Part shown: positions 23,301 to 38,300 of the stretch, one piece after another
Numbering within the stretch: position 1 is the stretch's first letter
Layout: every line of letters begins with the position of its first letter
DNA from: Diploscapter coronatus
Lineage: Eukaryota; Nematoda; Chromadorea; Rhabditida; Rhabditidae
DNA: 64,000 nt
Assembly (NCBI GenBank): GCA_964036155.1
Contig: OZ038422.1
Location: 52,351,201 to 52,415,200, forward strand
Reading direction: 5' to 3'
Notes under the pieces: generated by a model
Databases searched by the model: none
What the model saw: the letters and a program-made list of their open reading frames with translations, nothing else
Told to the model about the DNA's origin: nothing
Position numbers and translations under genes: made by a program

Positions 23301-26300
23301 ACAATCATCCATCAAGCTGAAGTGCGAATTGTAGAACTGAGACGACTGAGAAGTTCGACGGCCACTCTCTCATTCCTCCTACTATTTCTCAGCTTCTCCT
23401 TATCTGTAGCTCTAATCTTTTATCTGCGTATTTCTCGCTTCACCACTCGACTATAAAGGATTGTCACCTTCGGACTGTTTGTTGAGCGCATTTCTGGCTT
23501 CTTTTCCCATAATATTTCCTTTTCTAGCTTCTTTATGCGCCTATTTTATACTATTTCTTCTTTCGAGCCTCTTTTTAATCTCTTCATTATCCGTTATCTC
23601 TATCGGCTTCACGATGCCTCGTTGACTCGCGCGCGCACCGGTCAGCTAATGATGCTGAATTTGCGCTGGGAGAAAAAAGAACTCGAGAAAAACTATCGAG
23701 CAGAATTGTATCAACGAAGGCTTAGAAGACTCGGGCGAGATTTTGGAGGTTTTCATGAATCAGCAGATGAAAATAGATGAATTGTTTTTTGAATCGGTGA
23801 TGGAGCAGTCATAATGTGTGGATTCTTCGAGATTTTCGGGTCTAACGAAAAATGTTGATAGGATCTTATGAATCATTTTGATCGTGAGTGTTGACAGACT
23901 TCGTTTGAATTAGATAGAAAAAGTTCAGTACGAGCTGGTTCTTTTGAAGTTTTCGGCTTTATCAAAGATTTTGTTTTCATGAAGGAGCAAAATTACGATT
24001 GATCTTGAATCAATGCGGCAAAAAATCAACCCCATCCGATTTTTGTTTATTTTTCGCTTGTGAAAACTTGATAGCAGAACGCGCGCACAGGAAATATCAA
24101 CTGTAAACGAAAACAAACTCCTGGGAATTGACGAGCATTTTTCGTAAACATGCAAACTTTAGATAATTTATCAAAGTGTAACAAAAATCATGAGATGAAA
24201 TTTTATTGATGCTATTTTAGGGTTTTTGACCAATTCAGATTTCAAATTCATTTAAACCCATTTCACTTTCACCTTTTTATTCCCATTTCCTGCCTAATTT
24301 ATGCAAACGACTTTCGCGATCAGTACGGTCACATGGTGGAATCCAAGCCTTCGAATGCTGAATTAATTGTGATTCAGAAGGCGAAAGATGCGCATGCTTA
24401 GGTTTGCAAGGTTAAGGTATTTGATAGGGAAGACATTGGTCGGAAAGAGAAAATGAAAGAAATGCATTGATTTCGGCACGGAAAGAATGGAAACATTACA
24501 TTTTACATTGTTATATCGAGAATGACGCGAAATGTATTGTATTAGTACAAGCTTGCATTACAAATGCTAAAGAGTCGAATAAAACAAGCATTTTATTGGA
24601 ACAGAAATGGGAGAAAACGCAATTGATCAGTATCCTGAATAAGTTTGCGTCTTAAGAACGCTTTATTCCGTGTCAATGGATTGTCAAAGCTAATGAATGA
24701 GGATATTTTGCGAAAGACAATTGTCAGTCTAGGGTGTTTGAATGAACGTGGCTTCATCACAATTCGAATACTACACAACAACAAGGCAATGAAAAAACAT
24801 TGTTTAGGAAAAGATTCAAGCCATAATTAATCTGCTTTATGGTTATTTTATATGTAACGTTGCTTTATATCATAAAGGACCTGTTTCTCATAGATTATTC
24901 CTAGTATGTTAATTTCAGGCTCGTTTGGAGCGTCTGATAGGCCGATCCCCTTTATCTCCGTCTGGAATTGCCGTCAATGAAAAGACGAAGAAAGTCGCTT
25001 ATTTGGCCGGGTAAGTTTCTCTAAATTTAGTGATTATTTTATGATGATGATGCTGATCAATGGTTGATTATGGTTAGTCTACAAATCATAGTCCTTATCA
25101 TAGTGGACCATTATAATTCATTGCCTCATTCCCATGATCATAAATGTGCATCTCAAACACAACATAATGCCTTTAGAAAGTCCACGATCGTTGTGTCCAA
25201 TTTGAACGGATTCGGCAAAGAATCTCACATTCAAGGGACTTTAAGAAATCGGAATATCGAATTTGTGACACTCGATTTTTCCGCATGTGGACGATACATC
25301 GCTACTGGAGAGGTAGAGAAATCAATCATTTTCAAAGGAATTACACACCTTCAGTCTGGCTCTAATGCCTGCGTTCGGATTTGGGAAATAGTTGATAGCA
25401 GTTCGAAAGCTGAGCCGAAGGGATGCCATCAGATTAGAGAACTTCAAATGCACTCCAACACGATTTCAGCAGTTGTAAGAAAAATTTTATAGCCTTGAAA
25501 AGAATTGTTTCCCTCAGAAATTTACGAACAACGGTCACTTCGTGATCTCCGCTGGTGGTGAGCTGGATGGCCACTTGGTCGTATGGGACTGGCGACAGAC
25601 GCGATCCGTCTTTCAAGGGAAGATTTCTGGACCGGTAAGTTATTTGACTTTACTTTGAAAGGAAACTCCAATTTAGGTTGGAGCTCTAGCAGTTTCTCCC
25701 GATAGCCTCCAAGTCGTGAGTGTTGGAGCCAAGAGTGTCAAGTACTGGACTTTACCTTCATCGCCTGACTACGTCGATAAGGAGAGGGATTTTAATGTGA
25801 GAATTATTTATTTTTCCCTTGAGAAATCTAATGAGAAAGTCTTTCAGATGCGGTCCGCTATCCTCGCTGACAAACGCTCCCTCGTCTTCATCGACGCTTT
25901 GTTCATCTCGCCACAGCGTTTACTTGTTGCCAGTCAAGATGGGCAAGTTATCGAGCTCGTCAACAAAAAATTCGTCCGGACCTACACATGGGTGGATAAA
26001 GGATTGCTGGCGACTTGCTTATCCTTAACTGGATCTGGAGTTGCGGTACGAAACTTCTAGCGTTCTTTCAAACAACGTCTCTTTCAGATAGGCTTCGACG
26101 ACGGATCAGTTCGAATTCTGTCGATCGACTCCGAATCCTTGAACCATGCTGACGAGCTGCGCTGTCCGCTCTTTGTTGGAAATGATCCTTCGATGGTCAA
26201 AGACCCAAGTTCATTCTCGGAGTTTCGGCACGTTCCTAATGGAGCGAGGTAAAATTTTCATCGTTTTTCCCAATCTTTAAATTCTTCAGAAGCGCCTCCG

Positions 26301-29300
26301 TCTGCGCAATCAAATCCGACTCTGGGAATGATCTGATCGTAGCGCATGCGGATCGAAGTCTTGTGTTCTACCGGAAAGAAGATGCTTCCTGGATGTTCCG
26401 AGGAACAAGTCAAGCTCATGTTGGAACTGTCAGCGATATTCAGGTTTGACGTTTTCATTTTTCAATTCTAGTAAAGTCAACTTCCAGTTCTACCCACCTC
26501 AATTCGACTACTTACCCCGTGGATCGTTCATCACTGGAGGAAGGGATGGAACCATCAAAATCTGGAATCTGCATCCAGCCAATTTGGCACAGGTTTCTAA
26601 TTTTCCGAAACTTTTTTCCCCGAAAATAGGATTTCAGTCTTCGAAAAATCTGCTCTGTCCAAATTTGATCAAAGTCATTCCTCTGGAAGATGACTATGAA
26701 GCCCTCGTCGATAATATTCACTCGGCCCCTCTTTCGGCTACAACTGGATTGAGCTGCTTGCGAATTTCTCCAGATGGACAACACTTGGTGGCTGGCGCTC
26801 ACAATGGGCACTTGAATTTGATCGATCTGACCGACCCGGACTGCGTTCACTTCGACTCGATTGCTGCTCATGAAGGCACCGTCACTGCTTTGGTGTATAG
26901 CGACTTCAGAGTCAAAGGTAGAAAGGTTGGAAAAGTTTCATCACATAGGAAAATTTTTAGAATACCCACAACTCCTCGCTTCGAGCGGCATTGACCATTT
27001 CGTGCACATCTTCCGCCGATCCAGTTCCTATCAACCGATCTACGTTCTCTCTGAGCATCATTCTCCCGTGACGAGCTGTCTGTTTGCCGAAGACTCTGCG
27101 AATGCGTACTTGTACACGTCCGGCTTGGACAGATTGATGATTCAGTGGAGAATTGATAATGACGCGGTTAGTTATAATCATTTCTATTATCCAGAAGCTT
27201 GTATAAAATTTTGTTGAAGTTTCAAAATTGCGTCAACAACTAATGTTTTCCTATTTAAGTTAAAGTTAAAAAGTCGTATTTTCATATGTTGTTTCAGGAA
27301 GGCGTAGTTTTTACTCGCGACACCCAGGAGCAACTTCCATTCGAAATGTCGGTGATGAAGCAGTCTCGGTTGGGGCAGAAAGTCGCAATCACCTGTGGAG
27401 ACGGACAGATCAGGACATTCGAACCGGGACAACTACAGAATCTGGCAAATCAACGGGGAATCGTTGTGGATGACAGACTCGCACTCGATAATGTGAGCTT
27501 TCATTAAAACATTTATTTAAAATAATTATGTCAAGTAATGAAAAGTGAAACAACAGATTAGTGTGAGAACAGTTCCCAAATCAAAAGGACAATATGACTA
27601 AATGAACTCTTAATTCTACTGATACTGTTAGAGATCTACCTTATTACGTCGCTTGCTTTGAACGTAGAATATCACAGGATAAATAGGTCGTCATTGGTAG
27701 ATTTTTCTGCTGCTTGATTATCTTATATGCTCGATATATAGTAATCGTTTCATTATAACTTAGACAACAAATTAAATCTGTTTAACATTACATTCGCGTA
27801 ATTAAATTAATTTGGCAAGAGAAGAATATTGCACGCCCAAAGTCTATGAGTAACGCCTCATTTATGCATTGTGTTATTAGTCATCGATAGTGCTCCTTTT
27901 TCACACTCCACATTCAAGATACACATGGAAAAGCATTGATATTACGAAAATTAGAATAGTAGACTTATTAAAATATTTTTAAAATGCAAAATGTTGTTAA
28001 ATTTTAATTAATCGTTTTTTTTTAGATTGCCTTCGACCCCTCTGGCTCGTATGCTCTAACGATCGTGCAGGATAGTTATGTAATTTTAATTTAAAAATTT
28101 CTAATTTCAATTTAAAACTTCCCAGATCGCCCTAATCGACATCCGAAATGGTCAGAGTTTGGCTGTGATTCCGACTGCTAATAGTTCAGCTACCGCTGCT
28201 TCGTTTTCGAATGATTGCAAGTGAGATTCTGTTTTGAAAAAATAGGTTTCACAAGAATTAACCTCACAATAAATCAGCAACATTTTAACCATGCTACTCC
28301 ATGATGGTAATTTTCAAAACAAATGGCTTTTGATTTCAGAACCGTCCTCTACACCTCAATTGATGGCTGTGTTTTCATCTATCGTCTGGCTAACGCTGTT
28401 GTTTCAAGACTTGCTGCGACAAAAAGGGTCATCGAAGAGGCTATGAGAAGGTAAAATTTAGAAATATTTCTTGGAAGTTCAAAGTCCGAGTTTTATTTGG
28501 AATAATTTGCATCTCGAAACAACTCGTCTGAAATTAATTCGAATTGGAATTTTTGTGAATTTGCGAAATCCTCGGAATCCCTAAATTCTCCGTTGTCGGA
28601 AGCGTGAAAAGGGAAATCGCGATAAAATCGGGTAAAATTAAAATGCATGTCACAAGCCTCTCAAATATCCGAGTGAATATTGGTGACTAAATCTTGAACT
28701 ATCCAAAATCTTTCTATTTTGAAGGATAGAAATCAAATACAGGCTGGAACATACCAAATTCACTTGAATATCTCTGGAAGATCGATTTTGCGATAATTTG
28801 AGTATCGAGAATCCAGCGAAAATCCCGAGAATCATCGTTGAATTTCAACTTTCCGAATTTTGCATATTCAAATTTTCATGTTTTATAATAATTTCAGAAC
28901 CCCATCGCCCGATAGTTTGCTTGGTAGCGAAAGTGAGGACATCAGCGAATTTTCGGTGAGTTCCGAATTTTGCCTCTTGAAAATGTTAATCTTTGAATTT
29001 TCAGCACTACTCCCCTCCTGAATTCGATTCTGATACTTCTTTCGAAATCTCCACGGCTGGTGGTCATTTTCTTTCCCTGCCTGTTACTTCGAGATCTAAA
29101 GCAAACCAAGACAATCGAAGGTAGGTTTTTATTTTTATTTTTTTTTCATATTTACCTTCATTTCCTTTATTCTATTTTTCATGTATTTTAAATTCTTGGC
29201 TCAACAGGAGATAGGAAAATTTCTGTGAAAAAATGCACACTAAGAAATCTCATCGGATATTTCTTCTTTTATCAAAAGGCAAAAGCAGAGAGAGACAATT

Positions 29301-32300
29301 TTCATCTGTTTGTTGCGCACTTCAATTGACCTCAGCCTCTTTTTCTGTGCCTCTAGCAGCTTTTGTAGTGTCCACTTTTCTTGCACTGCTCTGATCAACT
29401 GCGACCTCATTTAATATTTACATTCTCATTTTATGCTAATTTTTAACTTTGATCAAATCTTGCATAAGAATTTCTCCCAGATGGTCATCTTCTTGAAAAG
29501 TGTTTTAGGTAAAGAAAGATTTGAGATTGTAGAAGATAGCACCAAAATTAGGGGGTTTTAAGAAGCTAGAAGAAAATTCCATTTCCTTTGGGTCGTTTGG
29601 TATTCCTTTGACCAAAGTGATGTGGCAGCGGCTGTGTTCCATTTCGACTTTTTCCCATTGCCGAATTTCACACTTTGGAATCAATTGCCCAATCGAAAAT
29701 AGAGAAATCGTATGTGATTTTTAGAGAGGAAAAGAAAAAGAATTGTAAAAATGACTAAGATACGGCATAAGATATTTGAGAGATAGCCTAGAGAATTTAG
29801 AGAAGAAAAGATACAGAGTGGTAGAAAAACTGGCGGAATAAGGCGTAAAATTTGGCGAATCTAAGAAATGACGATGAGTAAACCGAGCGCGAAATTGTTA
29901 GGTATTTGCATTTCATTCCGTCTTCTCCCAAATGATATAACCGTTTTATGCATCTATGCATACGCGAATAGTATTCCTTTCCTTGCGAGATATGAATCAG
30001 CCAAATCGATTAAAAAATTGGGTTCTTGCCCGAATTTTTTTTCGATACTACGAAAAATTTATTCTCAAATATATCTTTAATATTAGAATTCTTATCTTGG
30101 CTACTCCTGAAACCTAAAATCATTTCGAATCTAACATTTCCAGAAATCTTTTGAAAACTAACTTTGAGCAGTTTTCTGTCCAACCTTTGATGCGATTTTT
30201 CACGTAGACCAACACCAACACTATCCTCCACAAAGGTAGCGTTATTTATATAGTGTAGTTGATTGAATAGTTTTGAGTACTCTCGACCTAACGCGCGAAA
30301 TCTGTTCGATGATATACTCGTTTACTCTATTACAGGGAAACTGCCTGCGCATTGTTGTCCAGTTACCTCATACCCATTACTCTTTCTTGATCATACATTT
30401 CATACAATTGAATGCTTTTGAATGCCTTTGAATGTATATCGAGAGATAATGAAGTCGGGACTAGAGTTTCTCTAATCATTTTTTACTTTTACTTATCTAC
30501 TTCATGTAAAAATCACCCAGATCATTCAACGATATTCTACTTTCAAATTTGATTCTTGAAATTGATTTCTTAGTATCTTTTAGTAGTACTAGAAGTACTA
30601 ATATTCTACATCTGACTGCAATTTTCTTTGATTTTTTTCCAGATCACTTTTCTTTGTTTGCAAAGTTCGTTATTCTCAATCAGCTTTACTGTGAAGTGGC
30701 CTAATCGGAGGTTCATTTCCTGTTGATTTTCGCGTCCGAGTTCCGTATCATTGTCACGTCTCTTTGCTTTATCACTTTCTACGTAAAAATCACCAGTAAT
30801 TTTTTCATCTCACTAAAATTTCTACAAATTTGATTTTTTCTGGCTTTTTTCAAAAATTTTCATCTACCATAAAAATCGATAAAGCAGAACATCTTGATCC
30901 TTCATGCCAAATTTATCATTCAAGTTTATTTATCTCTTCCGATTCTGATTCAGATGAATAATGTCGTTGTTTTGCCCTGTTCACCTTTACATTTGCATTC
31001 CGATATCCTAAATGCGCGAGTGAATAAACAAAACTATAAAAGGAACGGAAGGGAAGAGATTGATCATTCTTCTAGAGATAAGGAAAAGTTAGAATATTAA
31101 GAGAAAGAAATATAAGAAAAGGTGCGAAAAGATAAAAAGTTAAGAGACAGTCATCCCGTGCCTCAAGGACAATTGAGAGGTGATAAAGAAGAAGGGAAAT
31201 AGTCTAAGGAAGAGAAAGAAGTGGCAGATTTAGATGCGATCAAAAGTGGCACGTTCCCTTTATATTACCTCTTCCAAAAGACATTATGCAAATTCTATTC
31301 TGCGCCGCTTGACTTTATAATTTTATGGGCGGGGCTAAGAATCTTGACAGGAAATCGCATTTCTATTTCTTTTAAGTTTTATTTGATTTTAAGCCTTCCT
31401 AACTAATTTCTAGATTTTTCTCGGAATTACTTGATCTTTAGGTTAACTTTGCAGAAATTTCTACTCCCAATGTTTTCTTAACTATTTCAAAACATTTAAT
31501 AATCAATCATGAAAACTGAGATAAGATCATGTAATTTCCTGAAAATTTTTCCTATAAAATAGAAAATTATACTTCTTGATATTTTTACTGATTCATTATG
31601 TAACAGTGCGCATCGTTATTTTCCACTCTTTGTCTTTTTCCCTCCGACTGCTTTTCTATCAGATTTGCTTTTTCCGTTTCCCTTTCCTCTTTTTCTCTAA
31701 CTTTCTCTCAGCTGCGCACACTCAATTCTTCCCTGCCTGATATTCCGATTTCCTGAATTTCAATCCAAATACCAACTGTCTTTTCGGCCATTTTTCTTAC
31801 GGCGAATTGATTTATCTAGCGAATTTTTGCGATACTTTTCGGAATTTCGCAACTTTCATATGGGAAGTTTGGGCATTCATTTCAGTCTATTTCCCATCTT
31901 CTAGCGGAAAATTTTATAACTATTTCATGATTTTGATCAACGAGATATATCTTTTTCCACGAATTTCTGTTAAAAATCTCGAAAAATAAATAAACTAGAA
32001 TAGACTTTGTTGCCTTGATCTATGAAATTTGCTTTTCAGAACAATAATCTGAAAGATCATGTCTTGCTCATTAATCACGTAAAATATCCAAAATAGAATC
32101 TACTTTCGAGGATCTGACCATTCTGGTCAATATATCCTGGTTATTTTTGGTTATTTCTTCCTTCATCAAGTTTCATGATTCCTTTCCAAAAAACACCTAT
32201 AATTATTGCGTTCATCTGAGCGCGAAAAACGCGTAGAAATGCTTGAAAACTTGGCTGCTGTGAGTTCAATGACACTTTTGTAGGGAAAAGCGACGATTCT

Positions 32301-35300
32301 CATGAATTTACCGGTTTACAAGCGTTTTCTCCCTCCTTTTCTCTCACATTTCTGCAATATTTCGCTTTCTCTCCTACTTTTTGCATCTTTCATTCTCTTC
32401 ATATTAGTATTGTATTCTCTCATATTAATTCTTCTCTATTTCTTCATTTTGTAATTTTTCTTCTCTTTATATTGAACTGTTTTTCTCCTATTTTCAGCTT
32501 CTTTTCGTCGTAATTCTAACAAATCCCTTCATATGTGGTCATTTTCACAAATTCACAAACAATTTGTAATCCCTCGTTGTCCTATTTGCTGAGCTCATAA
32601 AATCGAGTTTTTTTTCCGCTGAAATTTCATTTTTCTCGTTTGGTAGATTCATTACTTCTAAATTTTTAATGGTGTATAAAACTTCGACACCTCATCATTT
32701 CTTCCTTGAAAATTTCGAGATTTTCGAGCATTTCAAATTTACAAACTTATTCTTACATTTTGCAATCAAAAACGTTTAAAAACGCGTGAAAATAATTTGT
32801 CAAAATGGCAGCTTCTTATTTTCCTCTCATTTTATCTTATTTATCTCATCCTTCAAATCAGCTCATCTCACTTTTTACCTTCGAGCCATCCGCCAATCAT
32901 TTGAAGGCAGAACTTAAAAGAGAAGGGGGAGGAAGTAAATCAGAACTCAACTTTTGCCTACTGGCAAACGGATAGGAGTTAGATAATTCTATCGATAAAA
33001 TCTAGAAAACAATATGAAGGATCTCTATTTCCTAACTAGAAGTCATTCTTTTGATAAATATTGGCCGAGGTATGGAATTTTTCGATAAGTTTCAACAGTT
33101 TTCAAATAAAAGAATCGCCTATTACTAAATAATCCATGAATATTTCTGCTGAAAATCAATAACCAACTTGTCTAAACATGGATTTCCTGTTTGTTGTCTG
33201 TAAGACCGCTCGCTTTTTCAACAAGTCCTATGAAATAATAAGGAAGCACAAAATAGTCTTCTAAATCAAGAGATCGCAGAGAAATGAGATTCTTTCGAAG
33301 GGCGCCAAGTAGGATTGAACCAAGAAGAGAGGGAGAGGAAAGGCTGTGCAAATTTAGAAAGTGAGAGATAGTATTGATCTTCGAGATACGAAAAAGAGGC
33401 TCGAAGGAAAATAATATGTGAGGGGAAGAGTAAAGAAATAGTGACCCCTAGGTCTGTGCAATTGCTGCTCACAATAACGGGAAAATAGCAGGCAGCTAAA
33501 TAACGGTCTTGCGAAGGACCGTCTTGGTTTCATATTCTCTTTTCTTTTCTTCTCTTATTTTTCTTCGATCTTTTTCTTTCTTCCCTTTTCTCATTCTTTT
33601 CCTCCCTCTGATTTCTTTTGCCTCTCTCGTCATTTCACACTATTTCTCTTCTTCTCTTTTCTTCAAACCGTTCTCATTGTTATTCCAACCCGACTGTCAC
33701 TAAGCCTTCTCTCTTTCTCCTTCTAAGTGCCAATCGGTTCAAACAGGGCGGATAGTTTACCTAGTCTGAGGCTATTTGAGACTCGGCTTACCTAGATTCT
33801 TGTTTTCTTAATTTTTCCTCCTAGAAAAATATTGCGAATCAAATTTCACTGGCTCTTCTAAATGTTTTTCAACTTGAAGTTGCAACGTTTCTCTAGTTGT
33901 TCTAGAGATGACTAAAGTCTTTTAGGTAAAACATATTTTCATTCTAAATTTTTCGCTTTCTTAAATAAAAATGAATTTTTTACCTGTAACTTTCGAAAAT
34001 TAGAAGAATAATAATAAGAGTAGTTTCAGAAAATTTCTCTAAAATTTAAATTTTGTCTAAATTGTTGCCTCCAACTTTTCATTTTCTCACTTCACCCGTC
34101 CTCCCCCTCTTTATTTTATCTTTGATATCCCCTGCCTCTGTTGCAACTTGACAAGTGTCGCATGAAATGTCCGCAAGTTGGAAATATCTCGGAAAACCCG
34201 GAGAGAAAAAGAAACCCTCGAAATATCATTGAAAATCCGGAGATTCAGGGATATCAGAATTGTGTAATTCCAGAGGATACTTCTGAAAGTCCGAGTTTTT
34301 CTTCATCCCTTCCTCTTTCCAATGACCACTGATAAATTTTAATTTTCTCTTCTTCTCTTATATTTCCCCTGTCTTTAATCGTTATCAATTTCTCTGAAAT
34401 CTCGCCATTTTTACCATTGATCTCATTGTCCCTAATCATCTCATCATTTCCAATTTCAATGTTCATTTCAATCAAAATGCAATCCTAAGAGCAAGCTTGA
34501 TTCGAAATCCTAAATTTACGACATTCTAAATATCGAACGACTGCGAATGACCTAAAGTTGCTTCATTACACGGATTCCCAAAAATCGGTCATATTCCGAA
34601 CTCCTACGGCGTTTTCTCGAGCCATCATGAAAATCGTCACGATTTTCTGGTTCTTCCGGGATTTGATTGATTCTCGCACTCCGAACGGCAGCCCCACAGC
34701 AAATTGGCAATAAAAAAGCGCTGGTCGAGTAATTAATCGGCGCGAGAAACGATGGGCGACTTGATGCAGTGTGAGACGGCCTCCTACGATGCTGCAACCG
34801 ATGCAACAGCCGTCCACACGAGTGGATCCTCGTTGGATTCTCCATTTTTCCTAGCCTTTCTTTTGCCATTCGATCCGTCTTCGCTACGTCAAATCGTCGT
34901 TTTTCTCCGACTCACGCTCTTCTTTTTCTATCAGATAATTTCATTCATTTGCATCGGGATTTCATCGTACGCAATGTGGATCGTCGTCAGGTAAGTAGAT
35001 ACAAAATTCGTATGACTTATTCTCGAAGAGATAGATAGAAAAGTTTTTTTTCCGTAGATTGAGAAGAAAACTCGTGCCTTCATTAATTTTTGGCTAGTTT
35101 TCTTTCGTGTTTCTGGATGAGCATGAGCATTTATCTTGTCGAAAATGAGTTTACAATTTCTGAACTAATCTAAAAACTGGATTGATCAACTTATCTTGGA
35201 CTATTTTCTTGAAGTTGAGATTTAAGAATGATTGATTTTGTTCTCGTAAGATGTAACATGCAAAAATACAGTTCCATTCCAGCATTTATTAGAAACTCGC

Positions 35301-38300
35301 TATGACAAAGACATTTAAGTCTGATCGTTCAGCTTCCCTAGTGATGAGCAATGCGTAATGTGAAACGAGGAATATGAAGAATAGGCGATATGACAGCTGT
35401 TTGCAAGCAACAATATCCAACTTCTCCTTTGCCCCTTTGCACCTACGAGCTAATATTTTGACTCGAGAGAGTATCTCGGATTTAGCTGATAATTTCTAAG
35501 GTTACATTGGAACTTTGAAATCGAAAAGATGAAAGAGAGGATTTTGATGAATCATTTCATGATCGTCTTATCTTCAAATTATTGGCATTATAGGAGTTGC
35601 ACGAGTATTCGACCACAACTTGGCAAAGTTAAGAAGTCAAAGATGCCAAAATTCAATTTCCAAACATCTTTTATCACATCACAAAATTATAGGCTTGAAT
35701 TGGAAAATTTGTATAGACGTCCACAAGTTCCCGTTCGAATGTGAATGCGCGCATTTTTATGTGGCGCTGCGTACCTCTATACGCATCGCAGCTGACCTTT
35801 CGCATTTCCTCTATTCAAACAACGAAAATGGCGATTCAACGCTGAAAAAGTGCATGTGCCTTTGTAAAGACGACGATAATCGAGGGGAAGACTGAGAAAA
35901 GAAAGGAAATGTCGAGGTTCATCCGACGAAATAAAAAAGAAAACCGTAATCCGCTTGATTCGCCGACTTTTAGGGAGTATAAAAACTTTCTTGGACTTTT
36001 TCCTACTATTTTTCAATTTTTGCATGCATTTTAGATACTTTTCTGATTTTTTTAATGAAAAAATCAAGGCTCAAAATATCAAGGCTGTTGAATTTAGTTT
36101 ACTAAAATTAGCTAGAATTTTCTTCAATCTTATGCAAGTCTCTAACTCTTCGAACCTTGCAATTTTTACGTAAGCAAAGTAGACAACAAACATCTGTTTA
36201 ATTCCCTAAATCGCATAATCTATGGCATAACATCGCTAATATTTTGGTACATCATTTTTACTCTGCCCTAATCTATGTTGTCAATATTTACTCTCATCCT
36301 GTAGGCTTATCATGATTTGCCTCCTGCATTTTGCCGCTGCGTGTGCCCTCATTTCTTATCATTTGTGTCATTTAATCATTTCTTCCCTAAAATTGGACCC
36401 TCGTCAACTTTCAACAATTTTTGACTCATCAATCGATATTCCTCATTGATAATTGAATTTCAGCTCACTTCTGCCAACCATCCAACAGGCCCAAGTCCAG
36501 CGAAGGAGCACCAGCAATCTCTTGGGAGTCGATCAGCCGCCGAATCAAGGAGGCAAGAATCTTACAGATAGTTTTTCTTTAATCTTTGAACCAAAATTGT
36601 CGTGAGATAAGTTACGTCTCTAGAGAAATAATTACTTCTTTCATGATGGAAAGTAATCTAATCGATAGACCTATTAGATCGTTAAATTTCCATAAATTTT
36701 GACTTCTTCCCTATCTTGTAGAGAAATGGCGCGTTTCAAACTTTTATTGATGAAAACTTGCAACATTAAGAATTTCGAATTTCTGTCTAGACTAAAATTT
36801 GTATTTCAGACGTTTCCGACTACGAATCTCAGTCCGACTTTATTTCGAAACGAACGCCGCTTGTTGAAGTTCCACAGGAAGCCACTTCTAGCTCGATGAT
36901 TAACTTGAGGTTATTTTTTCTTATAAATTATAACTTATTCAGCTAGACGAGTGCACTAAGGAAAGAAAAATCAATAAATCAATTCTCCCTTTAAACTTCT
37001 TGAGGTATATTAAACGTTCCAACTTTCAGAGATGTAACTGGAATTCAATCGGCTCGGCCTGTTCTCATCACGAGAAATGTGGACATCGGAGGACAACAAC
37101 AGAATGGCCAACTACCACCCAAAGGCAGAAGGAAATGGACTGATTTGCCACCAGAACCTATCGATACGAATTCGAACTATTGTGAGTTCAGTTAGTCTCG
37201 ATTTTTATTGTTCAAACACCATGCAAAATTTTCATACAAATGCCAATATCTTAAATTTCTCAACACTAACATGAGGCAACAAGAGTAGAGACGCAGAACG
37301 CAGAAGAAGAGAATGTGCAAAAGGAGGGAGAGGGGAAGGAATCACACACATAGCTGGAAGAAAAAGAAGGGAGACTGTTCCTTTTCCGAGGCACTACTAT
37401 TGAAGCATATGCTTGAGGGCGCAAGTGGGTTTTGAAACGTGAAGCATGAATAATGAGAATTAGCCCATAAAAAGTTCAATTTTGCCGCTTTCAAAATGGG
37501 CAATTCTGTCAATGACGGCGTATTGGCGTGGGTTATGGAATTTGAAATTTTTTAGAAATATCGATTGAACTTTAGATAGAACTGAAAAATAAAAAATAAA
37601 AATAAGAGTTTTATAAGAAGAGAAAATGCCGAACATCACGAAAGTTTAAGAAGTCTTCATGTATATCGGAACACTGAGGCGATGGACAGGGATAAGAAAA
37701 TTTCAGATGGTCTTCCCCTACAAACTGATCACCAACAGCACCATGCTCAGATGCAACAAATGGCGCCTCGTACCACTCAGTTCGGTGTGAGCTGGAGTCC
37801 TTCTTCTGTCAACTCCACAGCTTCGATGACTTCATCCATCAGCTCCGCTTCCAGTCCCTCTTATCCCGGAGGAGTTGGGCAGCAAACGGTAGGAGATCGT
37901 TTTGGTTTTCAGTGCTGATAAGGAAATTCGAAAATTCTAGAACCCCTATCGTGTGCCTCAGTCCAATGCCAACGACACTCCATTCGGACGTCAGAACAAG
38001 GAACGCGAAAGTCTATCAAAGAGACATATTCAAGAAGGAGGAATGAATGAGGTAATTTTTATTGAAACTCCCAAGAAGCGAGGGAATATGAAAAATTCAT
38101 CTTCATTTTCTAAAATATATGAAATTCTGTGGAAGATATTCATTATCATAGCTATTTGAGCATATTTCCAGTGGCTTTAAATTTTCAAGTGCTCAAAATA
38201 AACATTTCTTCACGTTTCTCTAGGATAATATTACTTTCAGCAACGAACGATTTGGTCACCGTTGTCGTCTTCCTCTCCAGCCTCTCAACCTCGAAGAGTT

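Noticed and set aside
34552..34869. 105-codon minus-strand frame
   Set aside because: Antisense to the candidate alternative exon, in GC-richer DNA; no matching splice partners.
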